Origin: Nocardioides sp. zg-1230 | GTDB lineage: Bacteria > Actinomycetota > Actinomycetes > Propionibacteriales > Nocardioidaceae | DNA length: 64,000 bases | Reading direction: 5' to 3' | Assembly: GCF_013155335.1 (NCBI RefSeq) | Contig: NZ_JABJQZ010000005.1 | Coordinates: 372,001 to 436,000 of the forward strand | In this document: positions 1 through 9,115 of the stretch, piece after piece | How positions within the stretch are numbered: the first letter of the stretch is position 1 | Layout of the letters: the number at the start of each line of letters is the position of its first letter | Program-made: the position numbers and the translations under genes | The notes under the pieces: generated by a model | Seen by the model: only the letters and a program-made list of their open reading frames with translations | The model's database searches: none | Told to the model about the DNA's origin: nothing

Positions 1-843
1 ACGAGTGCGGGGCGGCTCTCGATGACGCTGAGCCGGGTGTCGCCGTCCACGGGCGCGGTGCTCGGCGAGGCGACCTGGGAGAAGCGGCAGGACGTCCAGA
101 CCTCGGGCGACCCTGTCATGAAGATCGTCGCGATCGAGGACGACGTCGTCCTCGTGGAGTCGAGCAGCAGCGAGGAGGACAGTCGCGTCACCCTCACAGC
201 CGTGGACATGTCCACCGGGGACGAGCTGTGGACACGCCGCCCGGGCACCTTCGTGGCGGTGGAGGACGGGGTCGTCGTGGCCAGCACGGAGACGAGCTCC
301 GACAGTGGCTCGCTGATTGCACTTGACACCGAGACCGGCAAGCGGTTCTGGACGGGGCCGAGGGACCTGACCGCGGTCAGCGGCGTGGGCGTGCACGACG
401 GCGTCCTCACAGTCGCGACCGAGTCGGCCGGGGCGACCTCGCCCACGCTCCAGAGGGTGTCCATGGAAGACGGGACGGTGGAGGCACGCGAGCCCACCAG
501 GTTCGTCGACTGGACGTGCCACCCGGCCGAGGACTCGGTGGTCGTCTGCTCACTCCCCGGCGAGCGGGCGGTCGGTCACGACCTGGCCACTGGGCGTGAC
601 TTGTGGCAGCTGCCGACGTCCGGACGCTACGGCGTCTGGGTCAGCTCGGTGCGGGGTCCGTACGTCTACGGCTTCACCTCGGGTGCGCGCTCGGTGGTGC
701 TTGACGCGGCCACCGGCAAGGACGTCGCCGAGTCGGCTGGCGCGGCGCCGGTGTCGTCCAACGGCTACGGCGGGATCATCTTCTACGGAGGACAGGCCAT
801 CTTCTACCCGGCAGCCCAGGAGAGCGCGACGACGGGGGAGTGA
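1..843 (+). CDS. PQQ-type beta-propeller protein, 3' part (5' end outside window)
   Basis: The reading frame is open from the first base of the window and ends in TGA at 841-843, so the start lies upstream; an internal ATG at 22 is unlikely to be the true start. About 280 residues are visible. They contain several PQQ/BamB-like blade repeats, recognised by G-x-x-L/F-W followed by a hydrophobic V/A-D-G-V-V-V strand (for example GDELWTRRPG and GRDLWQLPTSG). Such propellers are typically extracytoplasmic scaffolds rather than quinoenzymes. No signal peptide can be judged because the N-terminus is missing. The family-level call is solid; the function is unknown. Confidence 0.75.
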   Translation, partial: TSAGRLSMTLSRVSPSTGAVLGEATWEKRQDVQTSGDPVMKIVAIEDDVVLVESSSSEEDSRVTLTAVDMSTGDELWTRRPGTFVAVEDGVVVASTETSSDSGSLIALDTETGKRFWTGPRDLTAVSGVGVHDGVLTVATESAGATSPTLQRVSMEDGTVEAREPTRFVDWTCHPAEDSVVVCSLPGERAVGHDLATGRDLWQLPTSGRYGVWVSSVRGPYVYGFTSGARSVVLDAATGKDVAESAGAAPVSSNGYGGIIFYGGQAIFYPAAQESATTGE

Positions 844-880
844 ACCTCAGGTTCGCTTCGTCGGCCCGCCGCGGCCAGTC

Positions 881-1570
881 TCAGTAGGGATCCGCAGTGT
901 CGTCGTGACCCAGCAGTCGCGCCACCAAAGTCAGGCGTGAGCGGAGCAGCACCTTGATGGTCAGGTTCCGGACGAACCACGGGAGCTGTGCCAGCAGCCG
1001 CGCCCGGTCGCCGAGACCGGGTGCTTCGTTCTCGAACAGGGCCAGGCTGCCCGTGCGACCGATGTACCTGCTGTGCCGCGCCGTGAACGCGATCACCAGC
1101 ATCGCGAGCGTCACGCCGACCGACGAGAAGGCATCATGCACCAGAAATCGAGCGCCGCTTGGCAGCCACCGCGTCCACCGGAGGTCACGGAGGCACGAAA
1201 CGACGTCGTGCTTGCCGTCGACGTAGAGCAACGCCACCCTGCCGCCCCAGCCCGCCAGGGCCTCGTGGCTCGAAATCTGTAGCAGCGTGACAGAGTCCGT
1301 CACGCCAGCGCGGGCGAGGTTGGTCCGGAAGCGATCCGCCGTGTCGGACCTGCCGTAGCGCCAGCTGTCGGGGAAGGGGTCGATCGCCACGACATGCGTG
1401 CCCGCCGAGGCCAGGACCACGGTGGACCGACCCAGGTGACTGCCGATCTCGACCACCGTGCCCTCCGCTGCAGACGCCTCGGCGTGCAGGACGCGCGCCT
1501 GGTCCTCGGTCAGCCAGCCGTCGATCGTCCTGGCGTGCTCCCACGCGTCGGCGAAGGCTTGTGCAGTCAT
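881..1570 (-). CDS. Class I SAM-dependent methyltransferase (Methyltransf_24 type)
   Basis: This 229-aa protein has the Rossmann motif I VVEIGSHLGRST near residue 35, an acidic end of strand 2 (AIDPF) and a YVDGKHD block typical of the Methyltransf_24 group found beside glycan-synthesis genes. The ATG at 1570 is chosen because GGAGG sits about five bases upstream; the frame stays open much further but that part lacks coding character. It is convergent with the propeller gene and divergent from the membrane protein at 1649. The substrate is unknown; glycan O-methylation is inferred from the neighbourhood. A Rv0224c-like role in mycobacterial synteny is possible. Confidence 0.8.
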   Translation of the reverse strand: MTAQAFADAWEHARTIDGWLTEDQARVLHAEASAAEGTVVEIGSHLGRSTVVLASAGTHVVAIDPFPDSWRYGRSDTADRFRTNLARAGVTDSVTLLQISSHEALAGWGGRVALLYVDGKHDVVSCLRDLRWTRWLPSGARFLVHDAFSSVGVTLAMLVIAFTARHSRYIGRTGSLALFENEAPGLGDRARLLAQLPWFVRNLTIKVLLRSRLTLVARLLGHDDTADPY

Positions 1571-1648
1571 GGCGCCTCCAGCTCCGCGGGCAAGGGTGCC
1601 ACCGGGTCGTGTCGGGTGGCGAGCAAGCGGCAAGCATAGGGTGGCGGC

Positions 1649-3367
1649 GTGGCGGGGACTGTGGCGGGGAGAACCCCTACGCGGACGATGCTTGCCGTCA
1701 TCCTCTGCTGGCCCGCACTGCTCGCCGTGGCGTTGTGCTGGCCGCTTCTGACCCGCCCCGGGCACCCGCTCGCCCGCGACCTGGTCTTCCTGCCGCACCA
1801 GCCGCTGACGTGGGCGTCGGCCGGTCTGGGCGACGGTGCCCCGCGTGCCGTGCCACTGGACGCCGTCATGTCCGTGCTCAGCACGGTTGTCGACGGGGGA
1901 GTCGTGGCTCGCGTCGTCCTCCCCCTGATCCTGGTCGTGGCGGCGGCTGGGGTCGTCCGCCTGCTCCCGTGGCTGGGGCCGGTCGCCTGGGTCGCCGCCG
2001 CAGGAGTGACGGTGTGGAACCCGTTCGTCGTGGAGCGGCTCGCGCTGGGCCAGTGGGCGCTGCTCACGTCGTACGCCGCGCTGCCGTGGCTGCTGCCGGC
2101 GCTCGCCGACCGACGTGATGGCACCGTGAGCGGCGTCGGTCCCGTGGTCGGGTGGGCGGCCCTGGCGTCGATCACCCCGACCGGCGGCCTCATCGCCGTT
2201 GCGGCAGCCTTGGCGTCGGTAGTGGCCCGAGGCCGTCGCCAGCTCGTTCCGCTCGCGCTCGTGCTGCTGCTCCAGCTGCCGTGGCTGGTGGCCGGCACGG
2301 TGGGCTCGGCCTCCCGGCTGAGCGATCCCGAAGGTGTGGCGGCGTTCGCACCGGACACCGAGGGCCGGTTCGGCGCGGCGGTGGCGGTCCTCGGCATGGG
2401 TGGCATCTGGGACTCGCTCAGCGAGCCGTCCAGCAGGACGACGGTCCTCGCGGTGGTGACCGCGGCCGTGGTCGTCGTGGCACTGGTCTCCTCGGCCCGC
2501 GAGCTCCACGAGCGGCTGGACCTCGCTCTGGCGTGGTGGATCCTGGGGGTCGGTGGCCTCCTCTTCGCCTTGGTGATGACGACGCCCCCCGGCCAGGCGG
2601 CACTGCGTGTCCTGGTGGCCGAGGTCCCGGCCTCCGGGTTGCTCCGCGATGCACAGAAGTTCCTCGTGCCGACCGTGCTGCTCGTTGCGCTCGCCGTCGG
2701 CGTCGCAGTGGACCGAGTCGTCCGCACCCTGCGCGGCAGGCTGCCCGACGCGGTGGAGCTCAGGCTGGTGCTGGCCGTGCCTCTGGTCGTCGCACCCCTG
2801 TTGCTCCTGCCGGACGGCGCTCGTCTGGTCTGGCAGACCCTTGACCCGGTGCGGGTGCCGATGTCGAGCTACGCCGAGGTGGATCGGATCACCGGGGACT
2901 CCTCACACGCCGTCGCCGTGCTGCCGTGGCGCGCCTACCGGCGTTTCGCGTGGGGGCACGGTCTCACCTCCTCGGACCCGGCCCCCCGAGCACTGCGTGC
3001 CCGCACCGTCGTGTCCGACGACCTCCAGGTGGGTACGCGGCGGGTGCAGGGAGAGGGCGCCCTGGCCGGCCGGGTGGGCGAGGTGCTCGACGGCGACGGG
3101 GCAGCACGCGACCTGGGGGCGCTCGGCATCGGGTGGGTGGTCGTCTACCCGGACGATCCGGACGCCGCCTCCGTCGACGTCACCGGATTGGTGCCGCGCT
3201 ACGAGGACGCCGTCCTGTCGTTGTACGAGGTCCCGGACGCGGTCTCGGTCGAAGGTCCGTCCGTCGGCGCACGGGTGCTCTTGGCGGTCGCCTACGCCGT
3301 GGCTGTGGCTCTGCTCGCCTGTGTGGCGTGCGCGCGGCTCACCGCGTTCGTGCGTCGGCGGCGATGA
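1649..3367 (+). CDS. Polytopic membrane protein, GT-C/AftD-like candidate
   Basis: This 572-aa protein has roughly ten hydrophobic segments, starting with a membrane segment near residues 15-30 and ending with one near 545-565, plus a soluble stretch around residues 400-530. The large loop after the first helix contains ARDLVFLPHQPLTW, reminiscent of the acidic first loop of GT-C polyprenyl-phosphate-sugar transferases. The start used is GTG 1649; ATG 1688 is an alternative. Sixty-three bases downstream lies a DUF2613 gene, an arrangement I recall for mycobacterial aftD (Rv0236c/Rv0236A). It is far shorter than AftD, so at most it corresponds to part of that family. The transferase function is inference. 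Confidence 0.6.
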   Translation: MAGTVAGRTPTRTMLAVILCWPALLAVALCWPLLTRPGHPLARDLVFLPHQPLTWASAGLGDGAPRAVPLDAVMSVLSTVVDGGVVARVVLPLILVVAAAGVVRLLPWLGPVAWVAAAGVTVWNPFVVERLALGQWALLTSYAALPWLLPALADRRDGTVSGVGPVVGWAALASITPTGGLIAVAAALASVVARGRRQLVPLALVLLLQLPWLVAGTVGSASRLSDPEGVAAFAPDTEGRFGAAVAVLGMGGIWDSLSEPSSRTTVLAVVTAAVVVVALVSSARELHERLDLALAWWILGVGGLLFALVMTTPPGQAALRVLVAEVPASGLLRDAQKFLVPTVLLVALAVGVAVDRVVRTLRGRLPDAVELRLVLAVPLVVAPLLLLPDGARLVWQTLDPVRVPMSSYAEVDRITGDSSHAVAVLPWRAYRRFAWGHGLTSSDPAPRALRARTVVSDDLQVGTRRVQGEGALAGRVGEVLDGDGAARDLGALGIGWVVVYPDDPDAASVDVTGLVPRYEDAVLSLYEVPDAVSVEGPSVGARVLLAVAYAVAVALLACVACARLTAFVRRRR

Positions 3368-3429
3368 GGCGTGCGCAACGCCAGTCTGTTGTATGCTGCG
3401 GCCGAACCAGTCCACCCCGAGGAGTCCGC

Positions 3430-3585
3430 GTGCCGTCTTCCATGTCCGTTGTGCTCAAGCTCCTTGTCGCGCCCCTCGTCGGCGTGCTGCTGGGCTTGCT
3501 GGCCATGTTCGGCCTCGTGTACTCGCAGACCCAGGCGCCGGAGACCAACCCGGCGTCGCAGCCGGTCCTGACCTACGGCGACTGA
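3430..3585 (+). CDS. DUF2613-like small membrane/secreted protein
   Basis: A 51-aa protein has one long N-terminal hydrophobic helix (VVLKLLVAPLVGVLLGLLA) and a short polar tail ending TYGD. This size and layout match the actinobacterial DUF2613 family of putative small secreted proteins. GTG 3430 is preceded by GAGGAG with five to six bases spacing, which decides the start. The last 13 bases overlap the 3' end of the convergent glycosyltransferase gene. It probably shares a transcript with the membrane protein upstream. Its molecular role is unknown in any organism I can recall. Confidence 0.75.
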   Translation: MPSSMSVVLKLLVAPLVGVLLGLLAMFGLVYSQTQAPETNPASQPVLTYGD

Positions 3586-4694
3586 CGCGGCCCGACCACG
3601 CTCTCGATCACGTGCTCGAAGGCGGTCGCGGTCGCGGGCCAGGTGAAGCGCAGCGCGTTTTCGCGCGCCTCCGCCGAGAGCCGTAGGCGCTCTTCGTCGT
3701 CCGAGAGCAATCGCTCGGTCGTCGCCACCAGTCCTGGCAGGTCGTCGACCAGCGCGCCCGTCCGGCCGTCGATGATCGACTCGGTCACTCCGCCGGCAGA
3801 GCGGTACGCAATGGTCGGCGTGCCCTGGGCCGCTGCCTCCGTGACAGCCAGCCCCCAACCTTCCTTGACCGACGGTAGGAGCATCAGGGCAGAGCCCGCC
3901 AAGATCTCGTCGCGTCGATGCGCCGGCACCCGGCCGTGGAAGACGACCCGGCCGAGCACCCCGTGCGCCCGGGCCGACTCCACGAGCTGGTCGTGCCACC
4001 ACCCGTCGCCGATGACGTCGAGCCGAAGATCCGGGTGGGCCGCACCCAGCTCCGCAAGGACCGCGAAGGCATGGTCGATCTGCTTGTGCGGCACGAGCCG
4101 CGCCAGCACGCTGATCCGCTCGTCGTCACGGTCGACCCGCACCGGCGCTGCCACATCCAGTCCGTTGTGCGCGAGATGGATGCGGTCAGCGGGGATGCCG
4201 AGCGCGACGAGGTCGCGTCGCGAGCTCTCGGAGACGGTGACGTGCTCGACGTGGCGGTACAGCCACGGGGTGAGGCGGCTCTCGATCCACCACCCGAGCG
4301 TGCCGCGCCAGTCTGGGTAGATGATCCGCCACTGCTCGCGGTGCACGTGGTGCACGAGGGCAATCAGCCCCCGTCGGCGGGCCAAGCAGGACAGGAACGG
4401 CAGACCGTTGATGACGTCGACCACGACGTCGGTGCGCCGACCCGAGGTGAGCGTCCACCAGAACGCACGCGGATAGACGGTGAGTCGGCCGCCCCGCCGC
4501 ACGAGCTCAACCCCGTCGCGCACCTCGCGACGCAGGCTGCCGGAGTGGCGCGCACACCGCACCTGCACCCGGTGCCCGCGTGCCGCGAGCTCTCGCGCGA
4601 CCGACTCGACATAGACCTCCGACCCGCCCCCGTCAGGATGCCCGAGGTCGCGCCAGGTCAGGAAGGCGATGGACAGGCGGGCTTCGTCAGCCAT
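3573..4694 (-). CDS. GT4-family glycosyltransferase
   Basis: This 373-aa GT-B fold protein starts with LSIAFLTWRDLGHPDGGGSE, the nucleotide-sugar transferase N-terminus with its GGGSE loop. It carries the GT4 C-terminal signature PSVKEGWGLAVTEAAAQGTP (around residue 280) with the E-x7-E pair. It should transfer a sugar from an activated donor to a lipid or glycan at the cytoplasmic membrane face. Its ATG overlaps the end of the upstream membrane-protein gene by eight bases, so it is the third gene of the 8177-to-3573 operon. Position and type resemble mycobacterial Rv0225; donor and acceptor are not deducible. Confidence 0.88.
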   Translation of the reverse strand: MADEARLSIAFLTWRDLGHPDGGGSEVYVESVARELAARGHRVQVRCARHSGSLRREVRDGVELVRRGGRLTVYPRAFWWTLTSGRRTDVVVDVINGLPFLSCLARRRGLIALVHHVHREQWRIIYPDWRGTLGWWIESRLTPWLYRHVEHVTVSESSRRDLVALGIPADRIHLAHNGLDVAAPVRVDRDDERISVLARLVPHKQIDHAFAVLAELGAAHPDLRLDVIGDGWWHDQLVESARAHGVLGRVVFHGRVPAHRRDEILAGSALMLLPSVKEGWGLAVTEAAAQGTPTIAYRSAGGVTESIIDGRTGALVDDLPGLVATTERLLSDDEERLRLSAEARENALRFTWPATATAFEHVIESVVGPRQSP

Positions 4695-6720
4695 GACGCG
4701 CGCGATCCGCCAGGATGCGCTGGCAGGTCGGCGGTGTGACGCCCCGCTCCTCCTTCAAGCGCACCCCTCGTCGGGCCAGCTCCGTGGCGTCGCCCAGCGA
4801 CACCTCGATGGGGATCGCCCGGCGGACCCAGTCAGAGCTCCAGCTGAAGGACCGGATGAACCCAACGTAGCCGCCGGGAGTCGAGCCGACTTCCGCGTAG
4901 CCCCACTCGGGCAGGTCGCGGACGCCGATCCGGATCTCGTAGGGAGGCAGCACCTCGAACCACGGCCCGTACCACGGACCGTCCTCGTGCTGCAGCACGA
5001 TCCGTGCCTGCCCGTCGTCGTCGGTCTGGAGTCGCACCCAGCGCCGCGGCTCCGTGCCGATCGTGATGACGATCGAGCTGGAGGACTCGAAGTCCGGCTC
5101 GAGGTGCGCGACGACGACCGCACTCCGGCGCTCAGCGAGCGCCCAGCGGTCGGCGTCCTCGCCCGTCTCGACGTAGAGGGCCTCGCAGTCGCCCTGGATG
5201 TGGATGGTGTCCGCGGTCGCCCGGTCGTCGGGCGACTGGTCGCTCACCGTCGTCAGGCGCGCCTGGGCGCCCGGGCTGAGGTCCTCCTGGATGGCGAGGT
5301 ACCTGGTCAGCGTTGGTCCGGGTGCGGTGAAAGCAGCGGTCTGGAAGCCGACCAGCAGGTGGGCGGCGGTGGAGTAGGTCGCCCCAAGTGCCACCACGCC
5401 GACCATTGCCGCGGAGATGACTGGCCGAGCCCGTACGGCGGTGCCCGCCAGAACGACGCCCGTCACGATCGTCCCGACCACGAGAGCCGGCACGATGTCG
5501 CCGGTGTAGCGGTAGGCGTAGTAGCCGTAGTTCATGATTGCGCCGGTGATCAGGACCATGGCGGCGATCGGGAGCCACAGCACCTTGGCCTTCGCCCGCA
5601 CGGAGGGGAGAGCCATCAGTGGGAGGCTCGCCACCGCCATGACCAGGCTGAGGGGCATGAAGGCGGTCACTGATCCGGTTCGGTAGCTCTGGTCGATGAA
5701 AGCAGAGCCGACCGCGCGGGCAGGTTCGGCTGGAAAAGTCACCCACGGGAAGTAGTCGACGAACCGGATGCCGTCGAGCCGGAAGTAGGTGAAGAGCCCG
5801 GTAGTGAAGAACTGAGTTCCTGTGATGCTTCCGCCGTTGACGCGCAGTGCCTCGCGTCGGTGCGCGTTGAGCTGGGTCCAGGACTGGTTCTCGAGAGGAA
5901 ACATGAACGGGTGGCCGAACTTCGCCATGTTCACTGCGGCTCCGACGCCGAGGCACGCCGCTCCGCCGAGCACGATCACTGCGCCGACCCGTCGTCGAGC
6001 TCGGGGGTGGCGTCCGGCGAGCATCCACGCTCCGAGGGCCAGCGTGGCCAGGCCCACCGCGAAGCCCCCCGGCGTACGAGTCAGGACCAGGGCCAGGACG
6101 AACCCGAGCAGCCAGGCGATGGACCGCGGCCGAGGGTCGAGCTGCACGCGCACGAGCCAGTAGGCGGCACCCACCGCCAGTGCAATGGCCCAGGCGTAGA
6201 CCTCGTGGTAGACCCAGGGCAGGGACGCGTTGAAGGTCAGCGAGGTGCCTGCGAGGCACAGGGTCAGGACCACGCACAGCCAGGCCGCTTCACGGGTGGA
6301 GACGGGCGCATCCGCGGGCCGGAGCCGGTCCCGCACCAGCCACAGGAGACGGATGGTCATGACGGCGAAGACGACGTAGGCGGCCAGCATCGACACGACC
6401 GTCAGCCGCCCGTCGAACTCCGTCGTGGTCCACAGGACGGGGATGCGCAGGAGGGCAGGGAAGAGCCCGAAGTACATGTACTCGCGGCCGTCGACGTGGA
6501 AGGCCTCGATCCCCAAGGAGCCCGGGGTGACCCACAGGTGTCCGTCCATGATGGCCCGCGCCTGCGTGTCGAAGAAGTTGGACGCGTAGCCCAACGGGTT
6601 CGCTGTGCGGTCGAGGTCGGCGGACCAGTTCAGGAGGGCGCCGAGCTGCACGACGATGCCGACGAGGACAGCGACGGACGTCGCGGTGATGCGTGCAGTT
6701 CGGTCGGAGCGCGCGGTCAA
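4687..6720 (-). CDS. Large polytopic membrane protein of the glycan operon
   Basis: A 677-aa protein has about ten transmembrane segments in the first 480 residues and a soluble C-terminal beta-rich portion. The first loop contains DTQARAIMDGHLWV followed by a tyrosine-rich YMYFGLFPALLRIPVL stretch, a pattern seen in GT-C-like proteins. I choose TTG at 6720, which overlaps the TGA stop of the upstream gene (TTGA) and has GGAG five bases upstream. The next in-frame ATG (6768) would overlap the upstream gene by 52 bases. It lies between the GT2-methyltransferase fusion and the GT4 gene, like mycobacterial Rv0226c. The function is unknown. Confidence 0.7.
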   Translation of the reverse strand: MTARSDRTARITATSVAVLVGIVVQLGALLNWSADLDRTANPLGYASNFFDTQARAIMDGHLWVTPGSLGIEAFHVDGREYMYFGLFPALLRIPVLWTTTEFDGRLTVVSMLAAYVVFAVMTIRLLWLVRDRLRPADAPVSTREAAWLCVVLTLCLAGTSLTFNASLPWVYHEVYAWAIALAVGAAYWLVRVQLDPRPRSIAWLLGFVLALVLTRTPGGFAVGLATLALGAWMLAGRHPRARRRVGAVIVLGGAACLGVGAAVNMAKFGHPFMFPLENQSWTQLNAHRREALRVNGGSITGTQFFTTGLFTYFRLDGIRFVDYFPWVTFPAEPARAVGSAFIDQSYRTGSVTAFMPLSLVMAVASLPLMALPSVRAKAKVLWLPIAAMVLITGAIMNYGYYAYRYTGDIVPALVVGTIVTGVVLAGTAVRARPVISAAMVGVVALGATYSTAAHLLVGFQTAAFTAPGPTLTRYLAIQEDLSPGAQARLTTVSDQSPDDRATADTIHIQGDCEALYVETGEDADRWALAERRSAVVVAHLEPDFESSSSIVITIGTEPRRWVRLQTDDDGQARIVLQHEDGPWYGPWFEVLPPYEIRIGVRDLPEWGYAEVGSTPGGYVGFIRSFSWSSDWVRRAIPIEVSLGDATELARRGVRLKEERGVTPPTCQRILADRARHG

Positions 6721-8177
6721 GCACGCTCCAGGCGATAGAGGAGCTGGTAGCCGAAGAGTGTCGGCCACGCGCGGGTCGCGGCGCGGTCGGCGACGGCGAC
6801 GCCCCGAGCGACCCGGAGCAGGCTCTCGGACACGTCGGCACGTTCGAGCACGTCTACCGGAGAGCCGACCGTGACCCGCTCGACGATACGCATGCCCGCC
6901 CGCTCGACCAGCTTCTCGAAGCTGCGACGGGTGAAGAACCGGACATGGCCGTGGTCGAGCGGACCACGCTGGTCGTAGTCGAAACGGCCGGCCGCCACCC
7001 GTGCGCGGGGGTACCAGTGGCCGAAGTTGGGGACGGACACGAGCACCTCGCCGCGCGGAGTGAGGCGGTCGCCGAGCTGCTGGAGGAGCGCGAGGGGGTC
7101 GATCACGTGCTCGAGGACGTCGCCCGCGACGACCGTGTCGAACTGGCTGGGCAGGTCATCGGGCAGGCCGGCGTTGAGGTCCGCGACGTGGAAGGCGTCG
7201 AGCCGCTCGGTGACACCGGGGTGCTCGAGCAGGTCCACACCGGTCACGTGGTGCCCGAGCTCGCGCGCGAGCGAGCCGAAGCCCCCGTCGGAGCAGCCCA
7301 CGTCCAGGACCTTGCCCGTGTCGCGCGAGTCGAGCCAATGCAGAAGGACTCCGTGCGAGGAGTGCGGTGAGGGCTTCAGGTCGTAGGCCGTGGACGAGGC
7401 GTCTGGACCGTCACCGAAGCCCATCTGCGACGCCCGGTAGCGCAGGACGTCCTTGGCGACGTTCCTGGCGTAGGCGAGCCCGTTGACGTAGCAGATCTCG
7501 TCGCCGTAGTAGGTGGGGATCGGCACCTCGACGATGCGGCGGTGCTGCGCGTGGAGTCCGAGGATGATCTCGGTGTCGAAGTCGAAGTCGTCGGTGTAGA
7601 GCTCAAGGTCGAGTGCCGCGAGGGCGTCGACGCGGTAGGCGCGGTAGCCGCTGTGCCACTCGCTGAGGTCGAGGCCGACCATCTTGTTCTGGAACGTCGT
7701 CAGGATCCGGTTGCCGACGAACTTGTAGGCCGGCATCCCGCCGGCGCGCGCGCCACCCTTGACCATCATCCGCGACCCGAAGACGGCGTCGGCCTCACCC
7801 GCCACCAGCGGCGTGACCAGGTCCTCGATGCACTCCGGGGCGTACTGGCCGTCACCGTGCAGGAGGACGACGATGTCGAGGCCGTGCGAGATGGCCCACT
7901 CGTAGCCGGCCTTCTGGTTGCCCCCGTAGCCGAGGTTCTTCTCGTGCCGGATGACGGTCATCGGCAGCGTGCTGCCGTTGGCGAACCGGACTCCGACCTC
8001 GTAGGTGTCGTCCTGGCTGCAGTCGTCGCTCACGAGGACGTGGTCGACACGCCGGCGGAACGCCTCGGGCAGGCGCTCGAGCGTCGAGGCGAGCGTCGAG
8101 GAAGCGTTGTAGGCGACGACAAGCACGCCGATCCGAGGTGCCGGGTCGGTGGGTTGCCTCAGTGCAGGCGCGGACAT
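6717..8177 (-). CDS. GT2 glycosyltransferase fused to a SAM methyltransferase
   Basis: This 486-aa protein has two complete enzymes. Residues about 15-245 form a GT2 domain: IGVLVVAYNASSTL, the DDCSQDDT loop, HGDGQY as the DxD-equivalent motif, and EWHSGYRAYR, typical of dolichyl-phosphate-mannose-synthase-like transferases. Residues about 285-470 form a Methyltransf_23 domain with VLDVGCSDGGFG, VAGDVLEHV and the FGHWYPR block seen in sugar methyltransferases. ATG 8177 has GGAGGG four bases upstream. It heads an operon with the two genes downstream. The expected product is a polyprenyl-linked or surface sugar that is methylated by the same polypeptide; this coupling is inference. Confidence 0.85.
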   Translation of the reverse strand: MSAPALRQPTDPAPRIGVLVVAYNASSTLASTLERLPEAFRRRVDHVLVSDDCSQDDTYEVGVRFANGSTLPMTVIRHEKNLGYGGNQKAGYEWAISHGLDIVVLLHGDGQYAPECIEDLVTPLVAGEADAVFGSRMMVKGGARAGGMPAYKFVGNRILTTFQNKMVGLDLSEWHSGYRAYRVDALAALDLELYTDDFDFDTEIILGLHAQHRRIVEVPIPTYYGDEICYVNGLAYARNVAKDVLRYRASQMGFGDGPDASSTAYDLKPSPHSSHGVLLHWLDSRDTGKVLDVGCSDGGFGSLARELGHHVTGVDLLEHPGVTERLDAFHVADLNAGLPDDLPSQFDTVVAGDVLEHVIDPLALLQQLGDRLTPRGEVLVSVPNFGHWYPRARVAAGRFDYDQRGPLDHGHVRFFTRRSFEKLVERAGMRIVERVTVGSPVDVLERADVSESLLRVARGVAVADRAATRAWPTLFGYQLLYRLERA

Positions 8178-8266
8178 GACCCTCCAGTAACTTCTGTGCC
8201 GACTGAGTGTAACCGGACGGCGTCCGATCGGCTGCGGTCTTGCGACAGGCGTGGTTGGATGCGCGC

Positions 8267-9115
8267 ATGGAAGCACTTGCGCTCGTGAACCTGCCGCGCC
8301 TGATGGACCAGGTGGACGATCTTGCCACCGCCTACCGGAGTGGTCAGCCGTTCCCGCACATCGTCCTCGACGACGTCCTGCATCCCGACGTGTTCGAGCG
8401 CGCGGTGGCTGAGTTCCCTGGCATACGCGACGAGTTCTGGAAGGGCTACCTCCACGTCAACGAGACGAAGTACTCCAACACCCAGCCCGACTCGTGGGGC
8501 GAGACACTTCGTTCGGTGGCCCTGGAGTTCTGCTCACCGCCTTTCGTTGAGTTCCTGACGAGGCTCACCGGCATCGAGAACCTCATGCCCGACTGGTCGA
8601 TGGACGGCGGAGGTCTTCACCAGACCCTCCGCGGCGGCCACCTCAACATCCACGCCGACTTCACCACGCACCACGACCACGACAACTGGGCGCGGCGGGT
8701 CAACATCCTGCTCTACCTCAACGAGTCGTGGGATGCCGACGAGTGGGGTGGCCAGCTCGAGCTCTGGGACCCGGGGATGACTTCCTGCCAGGCCAGGGTG
8801 ACCCCGGCCGGCAACCGGATGCTGGTGTTCACGACGACGTTCGACAGCTTCCACGGGCACCCCGACCCGCTGACCTGCCCGGAGGACGTCGCCCGACGGT
8901 CGATGGCCCTCTACTACTTCACCGAGGAGGAGCAGGCCGTGCGCCGCTCCACCAACTACCAGGCGCGACCCGACGAGAGTGCGTTCAAGAAGGCGGCCGT
9001 GTGGGCCGACCGGCGCGCGCTGGACGCGTACGACCGGGTCAAGCGTCGTCTGGGCGTGTCGGACGAGGCTGCTCAGAAGCTGCTGGCGCGGCTGGATGGG
9101 CTTCGGCGCCGCTGA
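8267..9115 (+). CDS. 2OG-Fe(II) oxygenase, prolyl-4-hydroxylase-like
   Basis: A 282-aa double-stranded beta-helix dioxygenase. The iron ligands are visible as HAD in GGHLNIHADFT (about residue 130) and the distal His in DSFHGHPDP (about residue 200), followed by an arginine suited to 2-oxoglutarate binding. The NILLYLNESWDADEWGGQLELW segment is typical of the 2OG-FeII_Oxy_3 family, which includes sugar-hydroxylating relatives. ATG 8267 is preferred to TTG 8240; neither has a strong ribosome site. It is divergent from the GT2-methyltransferase operon and overlaps the 3' end of the convergent acyltransferase gene by 77 bases. The substrate may be a surface glycan or lipid. Confidence 0.85.
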   Translation: MEALALVNLPRLMDQVDDLATAYRSGQPFPHIVLDDVLHPDVFERAVAEFPGIRDEFWKGYLHVNETKYSNTQPDSWGETLRSVALEFCSPPFVEFLTRLTGIENLMPDWSMDGGGLHQTLRGGHLNIHADFTTHHDHDNWARRVNILLYLNESWDADEWGGQLELWDPGMTSCQARVTPAGNRMLVFTTTFDSFHGHPDPLTCPEDVARRSMALYYFTEEEQAVRRSTNYQARPDESAFKKAAVWADRRALDAYDRVKRRLGVSDEAAQKLLARLDGLRRR

